Below are positions 1 through 8,302 of a stretch of 49,882 nt of DNA, in pieces. The notes below the pieces were generated by a model. The model did not search any database, had not been told where the DNA came from, and worked only from the letters and a program-made list of their open reading frames with translations. The position numbers and the translations under genes were made by a program. Origin of the DNA: Candidatus Peregrinibacteria bacterium. Its GTDB lineage: Bacteria > Patescibacteriota > Gracilibacteria > UBA1369 > UM-FILTER-53-11. Where the stretch lies: positions 1-49,882 of the forward strand of contig JACPMA010000012.1 of NCBI GenBank assembly GCA_016186205.1, given 5' to 3'. Position 1 is the first letter of the stretch, and each line of letters begins with the position of its first letter.

Positions 1-1710
1 GAACGGAATTTTATTTTGGAGGAAATGATCCGGCTCACGGAAAAAGAGCTCAAAAAACTCCATGCGGATGGAGAAATCAGCGGCAGGCCGAAAACCCTCT
101 ATTCCATATACCAAAAACTACAGACAAAACAAACCATCTACAATATTGACGATCTCATAGCCATTCGCGTCATTGTCAAAACCCGCAAAGATTGCTACGA
201 CATGCTCGGTATAATTCACCGCTTATTTAAGCCAAAATTGGGCCATGTGAAAGACTACATCGCGGTGCCGAAACCGAACGGCTACCAAAGCCTGCACACC
301 ACGGTTTTCGGTCTAAATAGCAGCCTTGTCGAATTTCAAATACGCACCCGCTACATGCATCTTGAAGCTGAATATGGAATCGCCGCACACTATTTTTATA
401 AATATTCCAATGAGCAGGAACTTGCGGAAGTCATGCGGCAACGCTCAAGCTGGGTGCAACGAATTCTTGAAATACAGAAAGACCAAAAAGATCCGGAAAA
501 TTTCTTGCAAGACTTGAAGCTCGATATTTTTCAGGACCGGATTTTTGTTTTCTCGCCGAAAGGCGACGTCGTAGATCTTCCGCGAGGCGCATCGGCTCTC
601 GATTTTGCCTATGCCATCCATACTGATATAGGAAATCATTCCATGAAAGCGGAAATTAACGGTCTCATCGCGCCGGTCACAACCGTCCTCGGAAGCGGCG
701 ACACGGCGCGCGTCATCACCAATCGTGATACGCATCCCGAACGGGACTGGCTCAATTTTGTGAAAACATCGCTCGCCATCAACAAAATAAAAGAATACCT
801 CAAACGGGAACCTGCAGATAAAAAAATCGCTTCCGGAAAACGTTTCCTGCAAAAGGAATTTGATCGTATAGGGAAAAATTTCCTTGAAGAACTCACGCCA
901 AAACGCATCAAGCTTCTTGCCGGGAAAATACCATACGGCACGCTAGACGAAATCCTTATTGCTATAGGCGAAGGAAATCTCAATCCTCAAAATATCCTCG
1001 AAACTATGTACGAAAATCCGCATGAACACGATGCAACCTTTAGCGCATTCAGGCGGAAAAATGCCGGCCGCAAACCGGGATTCTTATCGCGCGTTGGCCT
1101 ACGAATCGTAGGCGATAACAGCCGCAATCAGTTTCGGGAAATAACGCGCACGCTCAATGCCCTTAAAATCCCAATCGTTAAATTTATTATCGACCGGCCG
1201 TGGAATTTAGGAAAAGACCGGTGCCATCTCACGGTTCTTGTAAAAGATTACAGCGAACTTTCGCAGGTTTTCGAAAGTCTTGAACAGCTTGAAGGGATTA
1301 AGAAAATTTCGCGCCTATTTGTTTGGAGAAAAATATGGTTTTTCTTGGCAAGCTGCATCACCGCACTAATTTGGCTAAGCCATCCTTTTTTAATACGCGT
1401 CGTTCTGTCGCACTTGTCCTACGGCGCAACTATTTCCGGCCTCATCACGTATACGGGTCTCTTCATGCTCTTTGTCCTCGTTTTCTATCTCAAGCGCATG
1501 ACTATCCGCAGTTTTCCGGAACTCGCGGAAACCGCATATTACTGGCCGATTTTATATCTTCTAAATACGCTTGCCTTTTTCACAATCATCGGTGAAATCC
1601 TGACTTTTAAACTCCAATTAAATGTCGTCGTAATTCTCGGATTCATCGTCGGCGTCTACACCCTCCTCACGGCAAGCTATATAAGCTATAAAAAAGAATT
1701 GTTTAGATAA
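1..1710 (+). CDS. RelA/SpoT-family (p)ppGpp synthetase, 5'-truncated by window edge, with C-terminal membrane domain
   Basis: Makes (and in full-length members degrades) the alarmone (p)ppGpp. The frame is open to base 1, so the N-terminal part (normally the HD hydrolase) lies outside the window; an in-frame TTG at 16 is probably not the true start. Visible are the synthetase domain in the first ~150 residues (GRPKTLYSIYQK, KDYIAVPKPNGYQSLHTTV, FQIRTRYMHLEAEYGIAAH), a TGS domain at ~175-235 (RIFVFSPKGDVVDLPRG), an ACT-like region at ~355-435, and then about four hydrophobic helices from ~440 to the end. The synthetase charge motif reads HVKD, close to the RxKD of bifunctional enzymes rather than the ExDD of RelA. 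The membrane tail is continuous with the frame and is not part of the usual RelA/SpoT architecture, so I infer a membrane-tethered alarmone enzyme. Confidence 0.93.
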   Translation, partial: ERNFILEEMIRLTEKELKKLHADGEISGRPKTLYSIYQKLQTKQTIYNIDDLIAIRVIVKTRKDCYDMLGIIHRLFKPKLGHVKDYIAVPKPNGYQSLHTTVFGLNSSLVEFQIRTRYMHLEAEYGIAAHYFYKYSNEQELAEVMRQRSSWVQRILEIQKDQKDPENFLQDLKLDIFQDRIFVFSPKGDVVDLPRGASALDFAYAIHTDIGNHSMKAEINGLIAPVTTVLGSGDTARVITNRDTHPERDWLNFVKTSLAINKIKEYLKREPADKKIASGKRFLQKEFDRIGKNFLEELTPKRIKLLAGKIPYGTLDEILIAIGEGNLNPQNILETMYENPHEHDATFSAFRRKNAGRKPGFLSRVGLRIVGDNSRNQFREITRTLNALKIPIVKFIIDRPWNLGKDRCHLTVLVKDYSELSQVFESLEQLEGIKKISRLFVWRKIWFFLASCITALIWLSHPFLIRVVLSHLSYGATISGLITYTGLFMLFVLVFYLKRMTIRSFPELAETAYYWPILYLLNTLAFFTIIGEILTFKLQLNVVVILGFIVGVYTLLTASYISYKKELFR

Positions 1711-1738
1711 AATTCAGGCGCTGTTCACATAGAAAAAT

Positions 1739-2731
1739 ATGCCATCCGAAAGAAAAAAACTTCTACGCGGATATGCGTGCGGAATATCTGCAGCGCTCTT
1801 ATGGGGATTTCATGCAGTCCTTATCCGAGTGCTCATAAAACAGGGGGTGGATCCGTTTCTCATCGGCGCGCTACGGCTCTTTATCGGCTCAACGACGCTT
1901 GCAGTTCTTGTTGGCGGATTTAGCGTTCTCAAACGGAAAAAAATTCCGAGTATTCGCTATTCGAAGTTCTTTTGGTTTATTGCCTTCAGTCTGGCTGCAA
2001 ATTTTCTGCTTTTCCACAAAGGAATGGAATTCACGACCGCCTCGGACGCCATTCTGCTGGAGGCTTTTTCGCCGGTCATGGGGCTCGTACTTGCCATGGT
2101 GTTCTTCCCTCTCCGTATCGACTATCTAATGAAACATCCCGGACTTCCTCAAAAAATAATTTTGATTATTGTTTTAGGTTCCATCGGTTCGGCATTCATT
2201 CTCATGAATGACGCTCAAAACCTTTTTATCACAAACGAAGCAAAATTTACCGGCGATATGATTGAATTTGCTGCTATGTTTGCTTGGGCGCTCGTCATGC
2301 TTTCGGTCCACGAATACCAAAAACGCGATCCAAATCAAAACAGTCTTGCGGTCGCGGCGCAATATCTATTTGTAGGCGGTGTCATCATGATGCCATTCGT
2401 GGAATGGACGCAACTAGCCGCCATTACGCAAACTCAATGGATGTGGATTTTTGTGCTTGGCGTTTTTTCAACCGGAATCGCTTATTTTCTCTGGCACATT
2501 GCTTCGAATAACCTCGATGTTTTTCCGCTCATGACCATTTTCAATTTTGTCAGCGTGTTCAATGTCACGATGGAAACGATCGTACTCGGCTTAAAATTAT
2601 CATGGAAACTTTTGCTGGGCGGACTGCTTGTGCTCTACGCGGCCGTGAAAGCGGAAATGATCAATGCAAAGTATAAAATCGGATACACTGCTGAAGCGAC
2701 AACCGATCCTCAAAAAATGCCCGAGAAATAA
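1739..2731 (+). CDS. EamA-type DMT-superfamily transporter
   Basis: A 330-residue integral membrane protein with about ten hydrophobic helices arranged as two EamA repeats, the architecture of drug/metabolite transporters (small-molecule exporters or importers). The N-terminal pattern of a short basic stretch followed by ISAALLWGFHAVLIRVLIKQG and the second-half signature TGIAYFLWHIASNNLDVFP are typical of the family. Substrate cannot be read from the sequence. It lies 28 bp after the RelA/SpoT gene, and its last 71 bp overlap the end of the convergent HisA-like gene, so the C-terminal hydrophilic tail is coded on both strands. Confidence 0.85.
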   Translation: MPSERKKLLRGYACGISAALLWGFHAVLIRVLIKQGVDPFLIGALRLFIGSTTLAVLVGGFSVLKRKKIPSIRYSKFFWFIAFSLAANFLLFHKGMEFTTASDAILLEAFSPVMGLVLAMVFFPLRIDYLMKHPGLPQKIILIIVLGSIGSAFILMNDAQNLFITNEAKFTGDMIEFAAMFAWALVMLSVHEYQKRDPNQNSLAVAAQYLFVGGVIMMPFVEWTQLAAITQTQWMWIFVLGVFSTGIAYFLWHIASNNLDVFPLMTIFNFVSVFNVTMETIVLGLKLSWKLLLGGLLVLYAAVKAEMINAKYKIGYTAEATTDPQKMPEK

Positions 2732-3356
2732 TCGCTCCGGCAGCGCCGGTTCGCTGTAAAATCTCAAGATCATCCATGTTTCCTATGCCGCCAAAGGCAT
2801 AGATTTCCGCCGGACAACCTAAAATAAGCCGCTCAACTTCGTCAAAATTAGGATGGAAACTTCCTTCCACTTTTGTATCACGAAAAATAATCTGTGCAAT
2901 GCCCTGATCCGCGAGATCTTTTCCATAATGGAATACCTCAAGCCCTGGCCGGCCATCAATTATATTTCTCTGCGCACGGATAGTGAAAATAATTTTTTCT
3001 GGACCGAACTGTTTGAGCGCCTCTTGAACTAAATTTTCGGAAAATTGATTAAGCGAAACGCGCGCAACGCCGGCGGAAAAAAGCGACGCTATATTTTCTA
3101 TAGAAATAATTCCCTCGGCATATTGGACTTGGAGATGAGTATTTTTTGCGATAATTTTGGTAATTTTCTGATTGGCATCGCTGCCGCCGTCCGTTGCATC
3201 CAAATCAACAAGATGGATCATTCGCGCACCCTGTTTTTCGAATTCTCTTGCCGAACGCAACGGATCGCGACTCAAAATGGTTGATTGATCGACTTCGCCT
3301 TTGTAATGAGAAACTGCGTTTCCTCCGGATAAATAGAGTGCTGGAATGATTTGCAT
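2661..3356 (-). CDS. HisA-like TIM-barrel protein with both catalytic aspartates replaced
   Basis: The 231-residue protein aligns along its full length with phosphoribosylformimino-AICAR isomerase HisA: N-terminal IIPALYLSGG, HLVDLDATDGG, the C-terminal phosphate-binding signatures AFGGIG and GAIISRAFFE. HisA uses two aspartates for the Amadori rearrangement, at positions 8 and 127 in Thermotoga numbering. Here residue 8 is Tyr (PALYL for PAIDL) and residue 127 is Arg (FTIRAQ for FSLDTR), and GGGIR is changed to AEGIIS. No other his gene is in the window. The fold and probably phosphate binding are kept while the known chemistry should be lost, so a different or non-catalytic function is likely. 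The 3' end overlaps the transporter gene on the other strand by 71 bp. Confidence 0.75.
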   Translation of the reverse strand: MQIIPALYLSGGNAVSHYKGEVDQSTILSRDPLRSAREFEKQGARMIHLVDLDATDGGSDANQKITKIIAKNTHLQVQYAEGIISIENIASLFSAGVARVSLNQFSENLVQEALKQFGPEKIIFTIRAQRNIIDGRPGLEVFHYGKDLADQGIAQIIFRDTKVEGSFHPNFDEVERLILGCPAEIYAFGGIGNMDDLEILQRTGAAGAIISRAFFEDRLSLQQCIRFYTLH

Positions 3357-3381
3357 AACTATAGATTATAAACCCTCGACC

Positions 3382-4476
3382 CTACACATTAAATCTAAAA
3401 TGCACCACGTCTCCATCTTTCATAACATACTCTTTGCCTTCCACGCGCATTTTTCCTTTTTCTTTTGCGGCATGTTCGCTGCCGCACTCAACAAAATCTT
3501 GATAGGAAATGACTTCAGCCGCAATGAATCCTTTTTCAAAATCAGTATGAATCACGCCGGCTGCCTGCGGAGCAGTGGCGCCTTTGGTTGTTGTCCACGC
3601 ACGAACTTCTTTTGGTCCTGCCGTGAAAAAAGTAAGATATCCAAGCGTACGATACGCCGCATGAATAAGAGCAAAAAGCCCTGGCTCAATCAAACCTAAA
3701 TCATCCAAAAATGCTTTCTGCTCCTCTTCTGCCAACTGTGCCAACTCCTCTTCAATTTTCGCGGAAATAGGAATTATTTCAACGGCCTGCGCAAGTCCCC
3801 AAGAATTTTTCAGCTGCGCTGAATCAACATTTTTTATTTCCGATTCATGCACATTTGCTATGTATAAAAAAGGTTTATTTGTAAGCAGATGCAAATCACG
3901 AAGCGCATCGCGGACTTCCGGCGTTTGTATAAAATCATACGCAAGCTTCCCCTGCTCCAAATGCGTTTTAAGTTTGCCTAATAAATCCGCATATGCCGCC
4001 TTTTTCTGATCGCCGGATTTAACCTCTGATTTCGCTTTATCAAGCCTTTTTACAAGAGTTTCCAGGTCCGCCAAAATCAATTCCGAATGGATGATTTCAA
4101 TATCGCGTTTCGGCGAAACTTCACCATGAACATGAATCACATTCGGATCGCTGAACACTCGCACCACTTGCGCAATAGCATGGCACTCGCGGATATTCGC
4201 TAAAAATTTATTCCCGAGCCCCTCGCCTTTACTCGCTCCTTTCACCAAACCGGCAATATCCAAAAATTCCACAGTCGCTGGAATAATTTTTTCCGGTTTC
4301 GCAATTGCAGCCAATTTTTGCAAGCGCTCATCCGGAACTTCCACCACGCCGACATTCGGATCAATCGTGCAAAATGGATAATTTGCCACATTCGCTTTGC
4401 GGCTCCGCGTGAGTGCATTAAAAAGCGTTGATTTACCGACATTCGGAAGGCCGACAATTCCTATTTGCAAAGACAT
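3382..4476 (-). CDS. ychF: Redox-regulated ATPase YchF (OLA1/Obg family)
   Basis: A ribosome-associated P-loop NTPase that hydrolyses ATP in preference to GTP. The length of 364 residues is the family norm. Seen are the Walker [12 protein letters not shown] at the extreme N terminus, the G3 region [20 protein letters not shown], a G4 region IANVHESE in place of NKxD (consistent with the relaxed base specificity of YchF), and the C-terminal TGS domain ending [14 protein letters not shown]. The start overlaps the end of the upstream dehydroquinase-like gene by 16 bp, so the two are probably co-transcribed. Confidence 0.96.
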   Translation of the reverse strand: MSLQIGIVGLPNVGKSTLFNALTRSRKANVANYPFCTIDPNVGVVEVPDERLQKLAAIAKPEKIIPATVEFLDIAGLVKGASKGEGLGNKFLANIRECHAIAQVVRVFSDPNVIHVHGEVSPKRDIEIIHSELILADLETLVKRLDKAKSEVKSGDQKKAAYADLLGKLKTHLEQGKLAYDFIQTPEVRDALRDLHLLTNKPFLYIANVHESEIKNVDSAQLKNSWGLAQAVEIIPISAKIEEELAQLAEEEQKAFLDDLGLIEPGLFALIHAAYRTLGYLTFFTAGPKEVRAWTTTKGATAPQAAGVIHTDFEKGFIAAEVISYQDFVECGSEHAAKEKGKMRVEGKEYVMKDGDVVHFRFNV

Positions 4477-5147
4477 AAATGATGCAATGTAAGTTGTCCC
4501 GGCGCGGTTTTTGATTTTTTATCCAGCGCAACATATGTAAGAAATGATCCAAGGAGCGGACATCCGATGCGTGAGATTTTTGCTTTCTCTCCCATGCCGA
4601 CAATAATACACTCCAAACCGCGCTCCTTCAGCCGCTTCGTGAGTTCAAAAAGAATTACATTATCCTCCCACGCAGCTATAGACGTAGCGATTTTTATGAT
4701 ATTAGCGCCAAGTTTTTTGGCTTTCAAAGCCAGTTTTTCGAGCTTTTCAATATCAAGCATATTCTTCCAAATATGCACTGAAATGATAAGTTTTGCGCGA
4801 TATTTCCGGCAGGCAGTTTTGAGTTTTTTTATAAAATTCGGCCTTGTATGGATTCCAACATCAATAAATTTTGCTCCAGCGCGCAGGCTCAAAAATAATC
4901 TCTCAACTCGCTGTTTTTCCGTGCCGCGGAAACTTCCTTTTTCTTTCGCATTGCGGCAAACAGCTATAACCGGTTTTTTGGCTGTTTTTATGAGATTTTT
5001 CAGGTTAGACTCCAGGTTTTGCCCCGCAAAAGAATCCAACCAGATTTCTATAAAATCTGCCTGTTCTGCGGCCCTTTTAACCTGTTTTTCAGCTTTTTGA
5101 AGGCTTTTTTTCCGAATTGGAATGCAAATTTTCACCACAAATTGCAC
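4461..5147 (-). CDS. aroD: Type I 3-dehydroquinate dehydratase-like protein
   Basis: AroD-type enzymes dehydrate 3-dehydroquinate to 3-dehydroshikimate through a Schiff base. The 228-residue protein keeps the expected residues: Glu34 in EIWLD, His125 in ISVHIW, the Schiff-base Lys152 in IKIAT, and Arg193 in KISRI preceded by the GMGE motif. The conserved Arg of E-x-R is Trp here. The start is GTG, with alternative GTG codons just downstream. No other shikimate gene is visible nearby, and the gene overlaps ychF by 16 bp. The catalytic set suggests an active enzyme; whether a full pathway exists cannot be judged from the window. Confidence 0.8.
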   Translation of the reverse strand: MQFVVKICIPIRKKSLQKAEKQVKRAAEQADFIEIWLDSFAGQNLESNLKNLIKTAKKPVIAVCRNAKEKGSFRGTEKQRVERLFLSLRAGAKFIDVGIHTRPNFIKKLKTACRKYRAKLIISVHIWKNMLDIEKLEKLALKAKKLGANIIKIATSIAAWEDNVILFELTKRLKERGLECIIVGMGEKAKISRIGCPLLGSFLTYVALDKKSKTAPGQLTLHHLCLCK

Positions 5148-5177
5148 TATAACCTGAAAAAATCCCGCATATAAGTC

Positions 5178-5206
5178 TTGACTTATTGTTTAATTCATGC
5201 TAAATT
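5178..5206 (+). promoter_or_regulatory. Promoter for the lipoprotein gene at 5237
   Basis: A TTGACT box at 5178-5183 is followed after exactly 17 bp by TAAATT at 5201-5206, matching the sigma-70 consensus at 5/6 and 4/6 positions. A start near 5213 would leave a leader of about 24 nt with no obvious Shine-Dalgarno site. Confidence 0.5.
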
Positions 5207-5236
5207 AACGCCTTCAATAACTTAACCAAATTAATT

Positions 5237-5803
5237 ATGAAATCCGCACCATCATCTCCGGAAAAAGGTTTATCTCGAGGCGCAAACGGTAAATCGCTGC
5301 TCGATCTATTTAGAACACCGCGCGGCCGCATTGCAGCTGCAATTTCCGCTGCTCTTGCTGGTCCATCTGTTGTTGGATGCGGCGGCGAAGAAAAACCAGA
5401 ACCACCGGCAATTTGCGATACTGCAGAACGCCAAACTGTGACAGCTCCGCAGCTCACGGATGTGCGAGCAGATGCCATTGTAGATCGCCGACTCCGCGTT
5501 CATTTCAATGTTCCTGACTTTGATGAAGAATGCAAAGTACCATTAACAGTACGCGTACTTGCGACAGTGTGGAGAGGCGATGGCGACGCTGTTGCGTACG
5601 GCCAGGCCGCAGCTGATCCAAGCGCAAGCGAAGAATTTTTAGCGCCGTATGCGGATCCGGAAGGCGGATTTGAAATATGGGGACCGGGTGCGACTTCCAT
5701 GGATTCTGAAGTTCCGGCAGGAGCGCGTGTGGTATCTTTCAGATTAGCTGTGACAGATGCTCAAGGAAGACGCTTAGATACCACGCCAACCCTCGTCGAG
5801 TAA
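5237..5803 (+). CDS. Putative lipoprotein of unknown function
   Basis: I do not recognise a family. The 188-residue product has a basic N-terminal region (RTPRGR), a short Ala-rich hydrophobic stretch and then SVVGC, which fits a lipobox with Cys at about residue 48, so a lipid-anchored extracytoplasmic protein is likely. The mature part is acidic with alternating short hydrophobic stretches (for example RLRVHFNVPDFDEECKVP) suggesting a beta-sandwich, and has a second Cys. It is a single-gene unit, with its own promoter upstream and a strong terminator 22 bp after the stop codon. The n-region of ~25 residues before the hydrophobic part is long for a signal peptide, so the ATG at 5237 may not be the only start. 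Confidence 0.65.
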   Translation: MKSAPSSPEKGLSRGANGKSLLDLFRTPRGRIAAAISAALAGPSVVGCGGEEKPEPPAICDTAERQTVTAPQLTDVRADAIVDRRLRVHFNVPDFDEECKVPLTVRVLATVWRGDGDAVAYGQAAADPSASEEFLAPYADPEGGFEIWGPGATSMDSEVPAGARVVSFRLAVTDAQGRRLDTTPTLVE

Positions 5804-5824
5804 TTTACTCATTAGGTCAATTCC

Positions 5825-5860
5825 AAAAATCCCTCCCACCCTTTTGAGAGGGATTTTTTT
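5825..5860 (+). terminator. Rho-independent terminator after the lipoprotein gene
   Basis: A perfect 11-bp stem (AAAAATCCCTC at 5825-5835 with its complement at 5848-5858) encloses a 12-nt loop and runs into a T tract. The A-rich 5' arm may allow it to act on the other strand too. Confidence 0.85.
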
Positions 5861-6182
5861 CACTTACGCTCGGTCTCGGCTTCGACAAGCTCGGCCTCGA
5901 TACTCGCGCCCCCCCTTCCTTTAGTCTGCTTGCCTCGCTATGCTTCGCAACGGGAACCTACCATGTACACACAAATTAAATGTCATGCCACACTCGCTAT
6001 TAAAGAATGGACTATACTTCCATGTTATAGTTCACTCTTAAGAGTGAATCACAACCAAGAGTTTGACCAAAAAGCTATTTTATTGCAACTTCTTGTCAAG
6101 GTTACACAACAATTGACATGCTGAAAAACAAATTTTCGTAGCAAAATTTTGCCATTTCGAGCCTGCTTACCGGCAAGGTAGG
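5861..6182. other. Intergenic region with scattered palindromic repeat fragments
   Basis: No convincing gene. It contains GCTTCGACAAGCTC at 5879-5892, a small palindrome found again at 27066-27079, several CTCGG/CTCGC-rich blocks, and an imperfect inverted repeat around 6162-6184 (GCCTGCTT with AAGGTAGGC). The GC-rich first 100 bp contrast with the AT-rich remainder, as expected for degenerate dispersed repeats. Confidence 0.5.
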
Positions 6183-6209
6183 CGAAAAATTTGCAGCCAA
6201 AATGGCTGC
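6183..6209 (-). terminator. Probable terminator of the cdaA-cdaR operon
   Basis: Read on the minus strand, GCAGCCA and TGGCTGC (6209-6193) form a 7-bp stem with a 3-nt loop, followed by AAATTTTT. It lies about 60 bp downstream of the cdaR stop codon. Confidence 0.55.
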
Positions 6210-6265
6210 GAGTGCAGAGCTCGAGCGGCATTGGCTGGAACCGCAGACGAAGACAATGCCGCCTA

Positions 6266-7183
6266 CTACTTTTCAATCTCTACCTTCACAACCGCTTCCG
6301 CTTTCTCCCCTTCTTCCAGCATCACGCCTACAGGCAAAACGATGCGTACGCGTTTTTCAAAACTCGCATCGGCTTTTGATATATCGATCGGCTCGGTTTC
6401 CAGAATTTCAAGTTTCTCCAATGTATCGCGCTGAACTTTTACGGAAACTACGGCAGGCAAAACCTCGATCCGCTTTACAACGCCATTCACCGCTGAACCG
6501 GTAATAACAGCTCTAATCCCAAGCTGTTTAGAATTCGAAACTTCAACAATTGTTAGGAGCACGGAAACATCTTCATTATCAATTTTAAGCTCATCAAGCG
6601 CAATTCCGGTTGCATCATAAACCGTGATTTTTGCTTTTTTGGTAACGTTTTTCGTCTCTGTTCCATCAAGTTGAATAAGCGCCTTGGCGGAAGAAATTTT
6701 TGAAAGAATGCTCGCCGCTCCTTTTACGGCGACTGTTTCGTCTGAAAGCTTCACAGAATCAATTCGAAAACCTTTTGCCGGCTGCCCCTTAACCTCAGAC
6801 AAAAGACTGGCGAGTTTTTGGCGCACCGGCTCAATGGTCAATGCCAATTCCGCCGGATCGGATTTTACAACATTCACTTGGGCATTTTTTGATGTCACAA
6901 GCACCGGCACTTGCCTTTGCCCAGCGCCGATATTTCTCAAATCAACATAGGCTTCAAAATCCGCTGAAGAGAGCCTTCTAAGCGCCACCGGATCGGACGC
7001 CCTCACGGTTAATTTCACAGGCGGAAGTTTTGTGGAAAGCGCCAGTTCCGGCGCAAGATTAAAAACTTGAAGCGGAATTTCGTCCGGCAATTCGAAAAAC
7101 GTATTTTCCAAACTCACAACAAAAACCCAAAACACCATGGCAAGGATGAGCGAAAGAATTTTGAGATGGAGATTTTTAAGCAT
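6266..7183 (-). CDS. cdaR: YbbR-domain protein, CdaA regulator
   Basis: CdaR-type proteins sit in the membrane with YbbR repeats outside the cell and modulate the diadenylate cyclase CdaA. The 305-residue product has one N-terminal membrane helix (residues ~7-25, ILSLILAMVFWVFVVS) followed by about three YbbR repeats, recognisable by units such as ELPDEIPLQVFNLAP and GFRIDSVKLSDETVAVKGA. It starts 19 bp after the cdaA stop codon, the usual cdaA-cdaR order. A hairpin followed by a T-rich tract lies downstream. Function is inferred from this strongly conserved pairing. Confidence 0.9.
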   Translation of the reverse strand: MLKNLHLKILSLILAMVFWVFVVSLENTFFELPDEIPLQVFNLAPELALSTKLPPVKLTVRASDPVALRRLSSADFEAYVDLRNIGAGQRQVPVLVTSKNAQVNVVKSDPAELALTIEPVRQKLASLLSEVKGQPAKGFRIDSVKLSDETVAVKGAASILSKISSAKALIQLDGTETKNVTKKAKITVYDATGIALDELKIDNEDVSVLLTIVEVSNSKQLGIRAVITGSAVNGVVKRIEVLPAVVSVKVQRDTLEKLEILETEPIDISKADASFEKRVRIVLPVGVMLEEGEKAEAVVKVEIEK

Positions 7184-7202
7184 AGAAATTCAAAACCCTA
7201 TT

Positions 7203-8075
7203 TTATAAATCCGCTAGCGCGGCTTTTTTACGCTTTTTCTTTATTAATTTTTTTGGCGTGAGAATTTCGGTTAGCAAAATTTGCGCACGCTCCGGCGAAA
7301 TCTCTTCTTCAATATTTCCATCAAAAACATATGAAACAGTCCCTCGTTGTTCGGAAATCGCGAAAATTTTGGCATCAGTGGTTTCGGAAAGCCCAAGCGC
7401 AGCCTTATGCCGCGTGCCGAATTTATGTCCGTATTCCTTGAAAGAATGAGGAAGTACGCATCCGGCAGCCACGATTCGATTCTGATCGATAATAATCGCA
7501 CCATCATGAAGCGGGCTTGCATGCGAAAAAAGAGACAAAAGAAGTTCTTTAGAAATTCGCGAATATAAAAGCACGCCAGTATCGATATATTCCTTCAGGC
7601 TCACTTCCCCGCGAAAAACCACAAGCGCTCCAATGCGGCGCTTAGCCATGTCAAAACACGCAGCGATTATCTCGCTGCGGACGATATCGATTTCCTTCGC
7701 TTCCTGCGCCAGAAAAAATTTTGTGCGGCCGAGTTTTTCCAAACCGCGCCGGAGTTCTTGCTGAAAAATAATCGGAATGGCAACAAGTATAACCGTGAGA
7801 AGCCGATCAAGAAGCCATCCAAGCGCAAGAAGTTGCAGCCACCGACTCAAAGCAAACACGAGCGCCAGCACGATAAATCCCAATACGATATTGACCGCGC
7901 GCGATCCGCGAATAAGCATGATGAGCCAATAAAAAAGAATCGCAACGAGGATTATATCGACGGCAACTTGAAACCCGGAATAGTGGGCAACATTTATGTT
8001 TTGCCAAATGCTGCGGGTAATTTCTGAAATCCCTCCTATAAAACGAGCAAAAATGTTACTGACAGTATTTATCAT
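7203..8075 (-). CDS. cdaA: Diadenylate cyclase CdaA (c-di-AMP synthase)
   Basis: Converts two ATP to cyclic di-AMP, a second messenger for osmotic and cell-wall homeostasis. Three N-terminal membrane helices (e.g. VDIILVAILFYWLIMLI and LLTVILVAIPIIFQQ) precede the DisA_N catalytic domain with the DGA motif in SPLHDGAIII and the second motif as GTRHKAALGLSE, where the usual second Arg of RHR is Lys. The frame is open upstream to 8147, but I place the start at the ATG at 8075 because it follows AAAGG with a 7-nt spacer and the extra 24 residues do not look conserved. That AAAGG lies inside a long hairpin. Product of ~290 residues, close to the family norm. Confidence 0.93.
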   Translation of the reverse strand: MINTVSNIFARFIGGISEITRSIWQNINVAHYSGFQVAVDIILVAILFYWLIMLIRGSRAVNIVLGFIVLALVFALSRWLQLLALGWLLDRLLTVILVAIPIIFQQELRRGLEKLGRTKFFLAQEAKEIDIVRSEIIAACFDMAKRRIGALVVFRGEVSLKEYIDTGVLLYSRISKELLLSLFSHASPLHDGAIIIDQNRIVAAGCVLPHSFKEYGHKFGTRHKAALGLSETTDAKIFAISEQRGTVSYVFDGNIEEEISPERAQILLTEILTPKKLIKKKRKKAALADL

Positions 8076-8083
8076 AAGTAGGC

Positions 8084-8119
8084 CTTTGCAAAATATGCCT
8101 TTTGTCAGATTTTGCAAAG
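8084..8119 (-). promoter_or_regulatory. Leader hairpin covering the cdaA ribosome-binding region
   Basis: CTTTGCAAAAT and ATTTTGCAAAG form a perfect 11-bp inverted repeat (8084-8094 with 8109-8119) around a 14-nt loop. On the cdaA mRNA the 3' arm ends in AAAG, the first part of the AAAGG that precedes the ATG at 8075, so folding would hide the ribosome-binding site. It could equally be a DNA operator. Confidence 0.55.
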
Positions 8120-8176
8120 TTATATAAGAGAGATGCTCTAAGCGCACCCTTCGAGTGCGTATCCTGAAAATTAAGT

Positions 8177-8205
8177 ATTACAATATATAATTGACATATT
8201 TGCAA
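8177..8205 (-). promoter_or_regulatory. Promoter for cdaA-cdaR
   Basis: On the minus strand TTGCAA (8205-8200) and TGTAAT (8182-8177) are separated by 17 bp. Transcription would begin near 8170 and give a leader of about 95 nt containing a GC-rich hairpin near 8135-8160 and the 8084-8119 hairpin. Confidence 0.45.
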
Positions 8206-8302
8206 TACAATAGGCTTTTAGAAGTTTTTAAAAAAGGCTATAATTATATGAAGTTTTGAACCTACTGAAATTTGACAACATCTAATTTATATTTTATTAT
8301 AA

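Noticed and set aside
445-983. Minus-strand frames opposite the RelA/SpoT gene
   Set aside because: They are antisense shadows of a strongly conserved coding region.
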